64,000 nucleotides of DNA from Flavobacterium sp. (GCF_024642105.1 NZ_JAHEBT010000054.1:62001-126000); one strand, 5' to 3'; counted from the stretch's first letter, positions 8,506-16,548 are shown. The notes: generated by a model from the sequence alone, not told the origin. Made by a program: numbers and translations.

Positions 8506-8673
8506 TTAGGTTTGCCATGTATTGCCACAACTATTGCAGATAGTTGGTTTTTTATCTGCTAAAAGAGCTAGTAGCCCCAAAGGGAAAAAACAAATTGCTA
8601 CTATTATTTGCCATGTTTGGTAACCTCCTTTTTGAGTGTTTTTTTTACATTCTGGACATGTTATAATTGCCAT
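8506..8673 (-). CDS. BRI3-like zinc-ribbon membrane microprotein (55 aa)
   Basis: A 55-codon gene reading MAIITCPECKK at 8673 and ending CNSCGNTWQT. Two CxxC knuckles (Cys6/Cys9 and Cys46/Cys49) flank one hydrophobic helix, IIVAICFFPLGLLALLADKK. This Cys pair-helix-Cys pair layout with PLGLLALL and ADKKP resembles the brain protein I3 (BRI3) type zinc-ribbon membrane family. The stop codon abuts the ATG of the next gene directly. Architecture is clear; function is unknown. Confidence 0.6.
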   Translation of the reverse strand: MAIITCPECKKNTQKGGYQTWQIIVAICFFPLGLLALLADKKPTICNSCGNTWQT

Positions 8674-8704
8674 AATTTTAATTTTATTTTAGTTAAACAT
8701 TTAT

Positions 8705-9154
8705 TTAATAATGACTCATACTATTTTTATAAATTGTATAAATGTAAATTATTGATATTAAAGTTATTAATATCGAAATTGCAAATCCCCAAAGCGCGCA
8801 TTTCCCTGCTGAATTAGCCTTGCCTGGATTTTTTTCTTTCTCTACTATATATAGAATCAATCCAACGATTGGAATTAAAAAACATAGAATTTTTAATCCT
8901 ACATTTAAACTATCTGACATAATTAATTCCTCGTTTTCTGCTGGATTATTACTCTTATTTAATACCGAAAATCCTAATATAATAAGTGAAATCGGCCCTA
9001 AAATCATTAAAAGCGGTAAGATGCTTTGAATGGATTTATCTTCCCAATATTCTTTACCCTCTCCAAAAGTTCTTTCGTAAAACCAATAAATTTGCATTAT
9101 TATACTATAAATACAAGTAAATATTACAAAACCTGCTGCATTCTTAATTTTCAT
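8705..9154 (-). CDS. Small multi-pass membrane protein
   Basis: A 149-residue protein with four predicted helices (about residues 6-25, 45-63, 85-103 and 120-142). The segment LCFLIPIVGLILYIVEKEKN followed by PGKANSAGKCALWGF is like the C-terminal hydrophobic module often found after zinc ribbons in small bacterial membrane proteins. Here the zinc ribbon is absent, but a separate zinc-ribbon gene lies immediately downstream at 8506-8673. No enzyme motif. Function unknown. Confidence 0.5.
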   Translation of the reverse strand: MKIKNAAGFVIFTCIYSIIMQIYWFYERTFGEGKEYWEDKSIQSILPLLMILGPISLIILGFSVLNKSNNPAENEELIMSDSLNVGLKILCFLIPIVGLILYIVEKEKNPGKANSAGKCALWGFAISILITLISIIYIYTIYKNSMSHY

Positions 9155-9178
9155 TCTAATATATTTTAAGTTTATAAT

Positions 9179-9433
9179 TTAATTTCTATATCCTTCATTG
9201 AAACCTTTACACCAGCATTCTTTATTATTAGCCCAGCCTTCATATGGGTAATAAGTATCGCAATCGGTTAAAATACCTTTTTGACTTCTGCCTTCCGATA
9301 CTCCTTGATTATAGCTATCCATATCTTCACATGGAGTGGATGATTGAACATTTTGATTTGTTGTTGAATTATCACTTTTCTTACAAGAAATAGACAATGT
9401 CAAGAGTAACGATAACATAATAATTTTTTTCAT
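9179..9433 (-). CDS. Small Cys-rich lipoprotein
   Basis: An 84-residue protein starting MKKIIMLSLLLTLSISCKKS, with a lipobox Cys17. The mature part has four more Cys (PCEDMD, LTDCDTYY and CWC) and a GVSEGRSQKG segment. The pattern suggests a small disulfide-stabilised periplasmic or surface domain. No family recognised. It sits in a run of short minus-strand genes with similar composition. Confidence 0.5.
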   Translation of the reverse strand: MKKIIMLSLLLTLSISCKKSDNSTTNQNVQSSTPCEDMDSYNQGVSEGRSQKGILTDCDTYYPYEGWANNKECWCKGFNEGYRN

Positions 9434-9462
9434 GATTTTTTTTTTGGTTTATTTACTCTATA

Positions 9463-9837
9463 TTACTTTTTATTAGGCCAAATCCGGATATCATCTTTTA
9501 TGTATCCTCTGCCACTTGGTATACATTGTGGGTCATCGCAAATCATGTATGTTCCATTAAGTTGTGACATGAAATTACAATTAGGGTTATTTAAACCTGT
9601 AATTGTAATATTTCCTTTTTCGTCAGTACTCCAATATCCTTCTGTTCTGCAATTTTCTGTTTCAAGTTTACCTTGACTCACTCTCATACTACCATTTTCT
9701 TCGAAGACATAATAGTAAACTGATGGCGCTAAATCGGTACCGCCATAGTACACACCTATTGGTTTAGATCGACCTCCACAACTTATCATAATTATTGTTG
9801 ACAAGAAAAAGATGCATGTGTTGATTGTTTGTTTCAT
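9463..9837 (-). CDS. Small lipoprotein, lipocalin-like layout
   Basis: A 124-residue protein with signal MKQTINTCIFFLSTIIMISC and lipobox Cys20 followed by GGRSKPIGVYYGG. The mature protein is short beta strands with alternating aromatic residues (YYYVFEENGSMRV, EGYWSTDEKGNITITG), like the small META- or lipocalin-type lipoproteins of Bacteroidota that begin with a G-x-Y/W motif. This similarity is weak. The 29-nt spacing to the next gene suggests cotranscription. Confidence 0.5.
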   Translation of the reverse strand: MKQTINTCIFFLSTIIMISCGGRSKPIGVYYGGTDLAPSVYYYVFEENGSMRVSQGKLETENCRTEGYWSTDEKGNITITGLNNPNCNFMSQLNGTYMICDDPQCIPSGRGYIKDDIRIWPNKK

Positions 9838-10106
9838 AATTTAACCAAGTTTTTAATTTTTCTTTCGGACATTTATAATTGAATTTCAATTTTTATAAAA
9901 TTCCTTAAAATCTCTTTAGGGTATAAAACAAATACACGAAACCATACTTTCGTGTTTTTCCAATCGAATTAATCAAATGAAATACAACACATTATACAAT
10001 TTAGAAGTAAAAAGGAAACTAAAGCGTTTTTAATCAATTTTCGTGTAATTAGAGACTGTAATTGTAGCTATTTATGAGTTTATAACAACTATTTCCTAAA
10101 AAAAAC
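9838..10106. other. Non-coding gap with one orphan hairpin
   Basis: No open frame is supported here. The one structure is ACACGAAA (9934-9941), loop CCATAC, TTTCGTGT (9948-9955), followed by a T-run on the plus strand. No plus-strand gene ends nearby, so it is either the 3' end of an unannotated short RNA or a leader structure of the minus-strand lipoprotein genes. Confidence 0.3.
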
Positions 10107-10139
10107 AAAGCTTCCAGCCTTTGTAAGGCTGGAAGCTTT
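10107..10139 (-). terminator. Terminator of the AAGCTTCCAG family, copy 2
   Basis: A perfect 14-bp stem, AAAGCTTCCAGCCT (10107-10120) with AGGCTGGAAGCTTT (10126-10139), and a 5-nt loop. It follows the DUF5686 gene stop at 10163 on the minus strand. Confidence 0.85.
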
Positions 10140-10162
10140 GTTAAATAATCTCTTATTATTTC

Positions 10163-12652
10163 CTAAAAATGAAATCCAAAAGCGCCCTTAATGCCAAACT
10201 TGGTAGCGTCTGGCGCATTCAAGTAATTCCCTCTCCATGAAAAATCCAAACGAAATACTTTAAATATATTACCAATACCCGCACTGTATTCCCAATACAT
10301 ATTTTCGGGAGCATTATAAGCCAATCCAGAAGCATTAATGGCTCTATTAGCATTAGAGATAGTTCCATACACTCCCCTTACCCCTATGATTTCGCGCCAG
10401 TTTAATTTTCGCATAAAAGGAATACGCGCAAAAATTCGACCGTTGAAATTATGATCCCATTTCAAAGTGGCATATTGGTCGCTTATAAATTCATAGAAAT
10501 TCAAATTACTAAAGGTATTCTCGATAGTGAAATACGTTTGGTTACCCGGAATCACACTCATTAATCCTAACGGAATAGTGCCAAAGGTTTTTCCTAATTC
10601 CATTGTGATGTTAGTGCGACCCAAAGGACCAATAATAATAGGCTGTTTGTAATACAACTGTAATTTTTCGTATTTAAAATCGCTGTTCAACACTCCTTTA
10701 AATCCATGGCTGTAATTGATAAAAAAGCGACTGTACGGATTATCAACCACATCTCTTTCTACTCCATAACCAATTGTTTTTCGATTGGGCATGAACTCAA
10801 TTTGAATATTCGCTTCCGATTGTTTTACTTCACTTTGAGTAGAAGTTCTAGATGCATCTGTGTAATAGTCCAAACTAAAGGTAGGCGATGCTGATGCTAA
10901 AGTACGATGTGAGATTCCCAATTGAAAAATTAAGTTTTTTACAGGTTCAATTTCGACAGATAGATTCGACAAATTAATATTGGTCAATTTACCATTACTC
11001 CCTGTAGTGAATAAAGCTGAAGAAGCAAAACTTCGTCCCATCACGTCATTAGTTGTAGTCAAGCTCGCACCAATTTGCTCAATATCGCGTCTATTGCCTC
11101 CCGAGATAATGATTCGGTTTTTTTTATCCACCATCCATTTTCCTGAAAGTCCGTATTTGAATTGTTGATCGTTGAATCCATAAGCAGTAAAAGCTTGAAT
11201 TCGCCAAGGATCATTAGGCCCAAAATAGGTTCTTCCACCAACACGTAAACGAACCCCTTCTACTTCGTTGAAACCAAAGGAAGAAAATATCGGTCCGTAA
11301 TCAAAATTCTTAAACTCAACATATCCGCTTCCTAAAATAGAAACCAGATTGTACATCTGTTTGAATTTTTTGACGGTTTGAAGCGTATCTAGCATTTTAT
11401 AAACACCAGCCTCATCTTTGTTTAATTTTTCAAAACGGTTTTCTTGCCAATACTCGTCCGACTTTTGATAAACTTCATTGTCAATAAAATTGACTTCTTC
11501 TTTATAAAAAGCTAATGGTTTTACTTGATTAAATTGATGATTTCGATACAGCGTTGTGCGTTTACCATAAATTCCTTTAGAATCTTCTTTTTTATTTAAG
11601 GCAAAGTCAGACATCATATAATCTCGAGTCAACAAGAAAACAGAATCGTTCATCACTTCAAATTCTTGCTCAATATAGATGTCTTTAATCCAATTAATGT
11701 TAGCGCTTTTAGTTACCGCCATATTGATTTTCTTAATCGCAAATGTGGTGTCATTTACCCAAAAATCACCTTTAAATGTCAGCTCGTTTTTTCGTCTTGG
11801 ATAAAACAAAATGTTGTAGCATTTTTTGTTATCAATATAAGCGCTGTCTCTTAATACGTAATTATACACATCAATTCCTGTTCTAGACAAAGGACTCGTA
11901 AAACTCTTGTCAAAAAAGGTTAGATGATTATTATAAATAGAATAATCACTGTACAAATCCTTTAAAAACGATAAAATTTGTTGGTTGCCTTCAAAACCAG
12001 ACGTTTTATTGGCTTTTAGTTTTTCTTTCACCTTTTTTTGACTATTGTCACCGTACACATCAGATAAAGATTCGTTAATAAATATAGGTAAATAGGTTTT
12101 TCCAGTCACTTTAGACGTGTCCACATGGTTGAAAACAAATTCCATTCCTTTAAACACTTTATTCTTCATAAAAGCGCTATCAATGGTATTCATATCAAAT
12201 TCTACCTTTTCATATTTTTCCATTTGGTATTGGTCAAACTGATACAAGCCGTTTTTACGTTTGCGTTCCCATATTTTTCTAAGGATGTCTAACGCTGGAT
12301 TATTCTTTTTTGAAGTTTTTCCGGTAAAAACCACTACCTCATTTAACGATTCGATTTCATTCAGCTTTACCTTGAAATTATACACAACGGCATCTTCTAG
12401 GTAGATTTCTCTTTCGGAAAATCCTGTAGCAGCAACTATTAAAATAGTCTGTTTTTGAGGAGATTCAATATAGAAACGGCCGTCTTCATTAGAAACTACT
12501 CCTGTGGTAGAGCCTTTAAAAACAACATTAGCAAATGGAATGGGTTGATTGGATTTATCCAAAACGATACCACTTACTTTGGTTTGTGCCCAAAAAAGCT
12601 GAGATACAATCAGAAAAACAAATACACTAAATTTGGGAAATTTTGATTTCAT
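10163..12652 (-). CDS. DUF5686 / carboxypeptidase-like regulatory domain outer-membrane protein
   Basis: An 829-residue protein with a signal peptide ending FWAQ. Residues about 25-100 form a carboxypeptidase D regulatory-like beta-sandwich (SGIVLDKSNQPIPFANVVFK, SNEDGRFYI), as in SusC-type proteins, but no TonB plug follows. The large remainder matches DUF5686 as I know it: NPALDILRKIWERKR near residue 118, then a middle domain, and a C-terminal half of amphipathic strands ending in aromatic GFHF, as expected of an outer-membrane barrel. Function is not established for the family. Expressed alone, bounded by terminators on both sides. Confidence 0.75.
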   Translation of the reverse strand: MKSKFPKFSVFVFLIVSQLFWAQTKVSGIVLDKSNQPIPFANVVFKGSTTGVVSNEDGRFYIESPQKQTILIVAATGFSEREIYLEDAVVYNFKVKLNEIESLNEVVVFTGKTSKKNNPALDILRKIWERKRKNGLYQFDQYQMEKYEKVEFDMNTIDSAFMKNKVFKGMEFVFNHVDTSKVTGKTYLPIFINESLSDVYGDNSQKKVKEKLKANKTSGFEGNQQILSFLKDLYSDYSIYNNHLTFFDKSFTSPLSRTGIDVYNYVLRDSAYIDNKKCYNILFYPRRKNELTFKGDFWVNDTTFAIKKINMAVTKSANINWIKDIYIEQEFEVMNDSVFLLTRDYMMSDFALNKKEDSKGIYGKRTTLYRNHQFNQVKPLAFYKEEVNFIDNEVYQKSDEYWQENRFEKLNKDEAGVYKMLDTLQTVKKFKQMYNLVSILGSGYVEFKNFDYGPIFSSFGFNEVEGVRLRVGGRTYFGPNDPWRIQAFTAYGFNDQQFKYGLSGKWMVDKKNRIIISGGNRRDIEQIGASLTTTNDVMGRSFASSALFTTGSNGKLTNINLSNLSVEIEPVKNLIFQLGISHRTLASASPTFSLDYYTDASRTSTQSEVKQSEANIQIEFMPNRKTIGYGVERDVVDNPYSRFFINYSHGFKGVLNSDFKYEKLQLYYKQPIIIGPLGRTNITMELGKTFGTIPLGLMSVIPGNQTYFTIENTFSNLNFYEFISDQYATLKWDHNFNGRIFARIPFMRKLNWREIIGVRGVYGTISNANRAINASGLAYNAPENMYWEYSAGIGNIFKVFRLDFSWRGNYLNAPDATKFGIKGAFGFHF

Positions 12653-12665
12653 AAGCTAAAAAAAA

Positions 12666-12695
12666 TCTTCATCAAATGACAACATCTGATGAAGA
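12666..12695 (-). terminator. pdhB terminator
   Basis: On the minus strand TCTTCATCA (12695-12687), a 12-nt loop, TGATGAAGA (12674-12666), then eight T residues. It is placed right after pdhB and ends just before the DUF5686 start. Confidence 0.75.
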
Positions 12696-12697
12696 CT

Positions 12698-12705
12698 CAA
12701 AGGTA
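12698..12705 (-). promoter_or_regulatory. Probable DUF5686 gene promoter, -7 element
   Basis: The minus strand reads TACCTTTG (TAnnTTTG). Transcription would begin near 12691, inside the first arm of the pdhB terminator, so the new transcript lacks a complete hairpin and escapes termination. Confidence 0.45.
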
Positions 12706-12745
12706 AACATTATATCAATTGTCTATTGACAATTAACATTTTGAA

Positions 12746-13723
12746 TTATTTATTCAATACTTTTTTAACGGCTTTAATTACGTCTTCTGAATTAGGCAAC
12801 CATTCTTTCAATAGTACTGGAGAATATGGCGCTGGGGTATCAGCAGTTGTAATACGTTGGACAGGTGCGTCCAAATAATCGAAAGCACGTTCTTGAACAA
12901 TATAAGCAATCTCTGAAGACACACTTGAAAATGGCCAAGCCTCTTCTAAAACTACTAATCGGTTGGTTTTTTTAACCGAAGTTAAAATCGCATCGTGATC
13001 CATTGGTCGAACTGTTCTCAAATCGATAATTTCACAAGAAATACCTTCTTTAGCTAATTCATCAGCAGCAATAAAAGCCTCTTTGATAATTTTCCCAAAA
13101 GAAACAATCGTTACATCAGTTCCTTCACGTTTGATATCAGCTACACCAATTGGAATAGTATATTCTCCATCTGGCACTTCTCCTTTGTCACCATACATTT
13201 GCTCTGACTCCATAAAAATAACTGGATCGTCATCACGAATCGCTGATTTTAATAATCCTTTAGCGTCATAAGGAGTAGATGGAACTACTACTTTAAGACC
13301 TGGAGTATTCGCAAACCAGTTTTCTAAAGCTTGTGAGTGTGTAGCTCCCAATTGTCCTGCAGAAGCAGTTGGCCCTCTAAAAACAATTGGCACATTGAAT
13401 TGTCCTCCTGTCATTTGACGCATTTTGGCAGCGTTATTTATAATTTGATCAATTCCCACTAAACAGAAATTGAAAGTCATGTATTCTACAATTGGACGAT
13501 TTCCATTCATTGCTGAACCTACTGCAATACCAGTAAACCCAAGCTCTGCAATTGGCGTGTCAATTACTCTTTTCTCACCAAACTCGGCAAGCATTCCTTT
13601 AGAAGCTTTATAAGCACCATTATATTCAGCAACCTCTTCACCCATTAAGTAAATGGATTCATCGCGACGCATTTCTTCACTCATCGCTTCGCAAATGGCC
13701 TCTCTAAATTGTATCGTTCTCAT
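12746..13723 (-). CDS. pdhB: Pyruvate dehydrogenase E1 component, beta subunit
   Basis: A 325-residue transketolase-like beta subunit that pairs with the alpha subunit to bind thiamine diphosphate and decarboxylate pyruvate for acetyl-CoA. Motifs: MRTIQFREAICEAM start, the ThDP-activating Glu in LMGEEVAEYNGAYK, RVIDTPIAELGFTGIAVG, VEYMTFNF, and the C-terminal transketolase domain (IDLRTVRPMD, VVLEEAWPFSSV). These fit the PdhB/AcoB family; pyruvate is the likely substrate, though a branched-chain 2-oxoacid enzyme is a close relative. No E1 alpha or E2 gene is adjacent, so the complex is split across the genome. Start at ATG 13723 fits an upstream -7 element. Confidence 0.92.
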   Translation of the reverse strand: MRTIQFREAICEAMSEEMRRDESIYLMGEEVAEYNGAYKASKGMLAEFGEKRVIDTPIAELGFTGIAVGSAMNGNRPIVEYMTFNFCLVGIDQIINNAAKMRQMTGGQFNVPIVFRGPTASAGQLGATHSQALENWFANTPGLKVVVPSTPYDAKGLLKSAIRDDDPVIFMESEQMYGDKGEVPDGEYTIPIGVADIKREGTDVTIVSFGKIIKEAFIAADELAKEGISCEIIDLRTVRPMDHDAILTSVKKTNRLVVLEEAWPFSSVSSEIAYIVQERAFDYLDAPVQRITTADTPAPYSPVLLKEWLPNSEDVIKAVKKVLNK

Positions 13724-13755
13724 AGTTGTATGTTGTATGTGTATTTTTCGAAACG

Positions 13756-13763
13756 CAAAAATA
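13756..13763 (-). promoter_or_regulatory. Probable pdhB promoter, -7 element
   Basis: The minus strand reads TATTTTTG (TAnnTTTG), about 33 nt before the pdhB ATG. No clear -33 TTTG was seen. Confidence 0.45.
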
Positions 13764-13807
13764 AATATTTTATATTACTTAAAAGCATAAAATCTGCTAA
13801 AATAATT

Positions 13808-13886
13808 AGGAGCTTTCTCCGGCTATTCGCTATATCTTCCTCTGGCTGAAGACGCCACAGGAAGGATGCCGCTACTATCCGGGCTA
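13808..13886. repeat. Palindromic intergenic element (single copy here)
   Basis: A 79-nt block that is GC-richer than its surroundings. Its core is CTTCCTCTGGC (13836-13846), loop TGAAGAC, GCCACAGGAAG (13854-13864), an 11-bp stem with one mismatch. Flanks start AGGAGCTTTCTCCGGC and end ATCCGGGCTA. It lies between the divergent pdhB and etfB genes with no coding capacity. It has the look of a dispersed structured intergenic repeat of flavobacteria, but only one copy is in this window. Confidence 0.45.
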
Positions 13887-13948
13887 AAAAATCACAAATT
13901 CATTAAAAAATATTATGCACGCATAGTAAATATTCCGATTTATTATTT

Positions 13949-13956
13949 TAAATTTG
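13949..13956 (+). promoter_or_regulatory. Probable etfBA promoter, -7 element
   Basis: TAAATTTG (TAnnTTTG), 34 nt before the etfB ATG. The -33 element is not obvious. Confidence 0.45.
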
Positions 13957-13990
13957 TGGAGCATTTAAGAAATCAGTAAATAATACCCCT

Positions 13991-14737
13991 ATGAAAATAT
14001 TAGTTTGCATCAGCCATGTGCCTGATACTACTTCAAAAATCAACTTCGTTAATGGCGATTCTGAATTTGACACTAACGGAGTGCAATATGTAATCAATCC
14101 TAATGACGAGTTTGGTTTAACACGTGCCATTTGGTTTCAAGAACAACAAGGAGCTACCGTAACTGTTATTAATGTTGGCGGTCCAGAAACGGAACCAACA
14201 CTTCGAAAAGCATTAGCTATTGGAGCTAACGAAGCCATCCGTATCAATGCTAATCCAACTGATGGATTTTTTGTAGCACAACAATTGGCCGAAGTAATTA
14301 AAACCGGAGGATATGATGTCGTTATTGCAGGAAAAGAATCTTTGGATTACAACGGCGGAATGGTACCAGGAATGATGGCGGGTATTTTAGGATACAATTT
14401 TGTAAATTCTTGTGTAGGCTTAACTATTGATGGTACTAATGCAACTGCTAGTCGTGAAATTGATGGTGGAAAAGAGATTGTAAGCACTACTCTTCCAGTA
14501 ATCATTGGCAGTCAAAAAGGATTGGTAGAAGAAAAAGACCTTCGCATTCCTAACATGAGAGGAATCATGACGGCACGTACCAAAGTATTAACTATTCTAG
14601 AACCTGTTGCAGCTAACGTGAATACAAAATCGGTACAATTTGAAAAACCAGCACCAAAATCAGCAGTACAACTAGTTTCAGCCGACAACTTAGACGAGTT
14701 AATCAATTTATTGCACAACGAAGCAAAAGTAATTTAG
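13991..14737 (+). CDS. etfB: Electron transfer flavoprotein, beta subunit
   Basis: A 248-residue subunit that, with EtfA, carries electrons from acyl-CoA dehydrogenases to the respiratory chain. It starts MKILVCISHVPDTTSKINF (the family's K-x-x-V-x-V-K-x-V-P-D-type opening) and has NPNDEFGLTRAIWF, the adenine-nucleotide region AGKESLDYNGGMVPGM, and VEEKDLRIPNMRGIMTAR near the C-terminus. Length is normal. Followed after 70 nt by etfA in the same direction, so one operon. Confidence 0.95.
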   Translation: MKILVCISHVPDTTSKINFVNGDSEFDTNGVQYVINPNDEFGLTRAIWFQEQQGATVTVINVGGPETEPTLRKALAIGANEAIRINANPTDGFFVAQQLAEVIKTGGYDVVIAGKESLDYNGGMVPGMMAGILGYNFVNSCVGLTIDGTNATASREIDGGKEIVSTTLPVIIGSQKGLVEEKDLRIPNMRGIMTARTKVLTILEPVAANVNTKSVQFEKPAPKSAVQLVSADNLDELINLLHNEAKVI

Positions 14738-14807
14738 TAATCAGTTAGTAGTGTTCCGGTATTTACCAAACGCTTCAACTTTTTAACCAATTTAAACCCT
14801 TAAAACC

Positions 14808-15773
14808 ATGTCTTTATTAATATACGCAGAATCAGCCGAAGGAAAATTCAAAAAAGTAGCTTTTGAATTGGCTTCTTATGCCAAAAAAGTAGCCGAAAGT
14901 TTAGGAACAACAGTAACCGCTGTCACAATTAATGCGGGGGATGTTTCTGAATTAGCAAAATACGGAGTAGATAAAGTATTAAAAGTTAAAAACGATGCCC
15001 TAACTGGATTTACAGCCAAAGCATACGCTGATGTAATCAAACAAGCAGCACAAAAAGAAGGTGCCAAAGTAGTGGTTCTTTCTTCTACAACAGATAGTAT
15101 TTATTTATCTTCTTTAGTAGCAGTAGGTTTAGATGCAGGATTTGCTTCAAACGTAGTAGGACTTCCAGTAAGCACCAATCCTTTCCAAGTGAAACGAACT
15201 GCTTTTTCCAACAAAGCCTTTACTATTACCGAAATCACAACAGATGTAAAAGTACTTGGCTTAGCCAAAAACTCGTACGGAATTATTGAAAACAACGTTT
15301 CATTAACCGAAGAAGATTTCAACCCAACTATGGATGCAGCCGATTTTAACGTAAAAGTAACTGCTGTAGAAAAAAGTTCTGGAAAAGTTTCTATTGCTGA
15401 TGCCGATATTGTAGTGTCTGGTGGGCGTGGATTAAAAGGCCCTGAAAATTGGGGAATGATTGAAGAATTAGCTAGCGTTCTTGGAGCAGCAACAGCCTGT
15501 TCAAAACCAGTTTCTGATTTGGGTTGGAGACCTCACGGAGAACACGTTGGTCAAACAGGAAAACCAGTAGCTACTAATTTATACATCGCTATCGGAATTT
15601 CAGGAGCTATTCAGCATATTGCAGGAATTAACTCCTCTAAAGTAAAAGTGGTAATTAATAACGACCCAGAAGCACCTTTTTTCAAAGTTGCCGACTATGG
15701 TGTTGTAGGTGATGCTTTCGAAATTGTACCTCAATTAATTGAAAAACTAAAAGCATTCAAAGCACAGCATTAA
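14808..15773 (+). CDS. etfA: Electron transfer flavoprotein, alpha subunit
   Basis: A 321-residue FAD-binding partner of EtfB. The C-terminal FAD domain shows the family signature: VSGGRGLKGPENWGMIEELA, GWRPHGEHVGQTGKPV, LYIAIGISGAIQHIAGI and NNDPEAPFFKVADYGVVGD. The N-terminal half is the non-conserved Rossmann-like domain. Start ATG 14808 gives a standard MSLLIYAESAEGKFKK opening. A terminator hairpin follows. Confidence 0.96.
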   Translation: MSLLIYAESAEGKFKKVAFELASYAKKVAESLGTTVTAVTINAGDVSELAKYGVDKVLKVKNDALTGFTAKAYADVIKQAAQKEGAKVVVLSSTTDSIYLSSLVAVGLDAGFASNVVGLPVSTNPFQVKRTAFSNKAFTITEITTDVKVLGLAKNSYGIIENNVSLTEEDFNPTMDAADFNVKVTAVEKSSGKVSIADADIVVSGGRGLKGPENWGMIEELASVLGAATACSKPVSDLGWRPHGEHVGQTGKPVATNLYIAIGISGAIQHIAGINSSKVKVVINNDPEAPFFKVADYGVVGDAFEIVPQLIEKLKAFKAQH

Positions 15774-15799
15774 TTGGAATATAAATTTCAAAAAAAGGG

Positions 15800-15847
15800 C
15801 TCCCTAAAAACAATGATATTTGTATCTTTGCTTTTAGGGAGTTTTTT
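15800..15847 (+). terminator. etfBA terminator with promoter-containing loop
   Basis: CTCCCTAAAA (15800-15809) and TTTTAGGGAG (15832-15841), a perfect 10-bp stem, followed by seven T residues. The loop is an unusually long 22 nt and contains TATCTTTG, a -7 promoter element for the next gene. Confidence 0.75.
15823..15830 (+). promoter_or_regulatory. Probable promoter of the DUF151 gene, inside terminator loop
   Basis: TATCTTTG (TAnnTTTG) followed by C, 49 nt before the ATG at 15879. It lies in the loop of the etfBA terminator. A transcript from about 15837 would start inside the second arm and so escape termination. Confidence 0.45.
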
Positions 15848-15878
15848 TAAGTTATCCCAAAATTTTCATTTGTAACAC

Positions 15879-16508
15879 ATGAGTTTAGTAAAATTATCTA
15901 TAAAAGGAATTTCGTATAGCCAAACACAAAATGGGGCTTATGCTTTGATTTTGAACGAAGTAGACGGCGATAAAAAATTACCTATTGTAATTGGCGCCTT
16001 TGAAGCACAATCTATTGCTATTGCCTTAGAGAAAGAAATCAAACCGCCACGCCCTTTGACTCATGACTTATTCAAGAATTTTGCCGACCGCTTTGATATT
16101 GTTGTCAAACAAGTCATTATTCATAAATTAGTCGATGGCGTATTTTACTCTAGCATCATTTGCGAAAGAGATAAAATCGAAGAAATTATAGATGCGCGTA
16201 CTTCAGATGCTATTGCTTTAGCACTTCGTTTCAACTCACCTATCTTTACTTATAAAAATATTTTAGACAAAGCGGGTATTTATTTAAACACCAATCCTAC
16301 GGATGCCAATAAAGATTCCGAAGATATTGACGACATTCTTTCTAATCCAGAAACCTTTGGTCACGAGGTAGAGAGCAATCAATCTGGAACAACCTATGCT
16401 ACCAATAGTATTCAAGAATTAAATGATTTATTAGCAGAGGCTGTAGAAAATGAAGATTACGAAAAAGCTGCCAAAATTAGAGACGAAATTTCGAAAAGAG
16501 AATGTTAA
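15879..16508 (+). CDS. Bifunctional nuclease family (DUF151) protein with UVR motif
   Basis: A 209-residue protein. Residues about 1-135 are a DUF151/BFN domain (KLSIKGISYSQTQNGAYALI, LPIVIGAFEAQSIAIALE, RPLTHDLFKNF, DARTSDAIALALRF), a family for which DNase and RNase activity has been reported in plant homologues. The C-terminal 35 residues (IQELNDLLAEAVENEDYEKA, then AKIRDEI) form a UvrB/UvrC-type UVR helical hairpin. This fusion is common in Bacteroidota; substrate in bacteria is uncertain. Followed at 40 nt by thyA, likely as one unit. Confidence 0.82.
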   Translation: MSLVKLSIKGISYSQTQNGAYALILNEVDGDKKLPIVIGAFEAQSIAIALEKEIKPPRPLTHDLFKNFADRFDIVVKQVIIHKLVDGVFYSSIICERDKIEEIIDARTSDAIALALRFNSPIFTYKNILDKAGIYLNTNPTDANKDSEDIDDILSNPETFGHEVESNQSGTTYATNSIQELNDLLAEAVENEDYEKAAKIRDEISKREC

Positions 16509-16548
16509 TTTGCCACGATAAAATTCAATTAACCGAATAACTCCCCAC

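Noticed and set aside
8608-8817. Plus-strand frame of 69 codons opposite the 55-residue gene
   Set aside because: Low-complexity and antisense to the better supported minus-strand gene with two CxxC pairs and zero-spacer junction.
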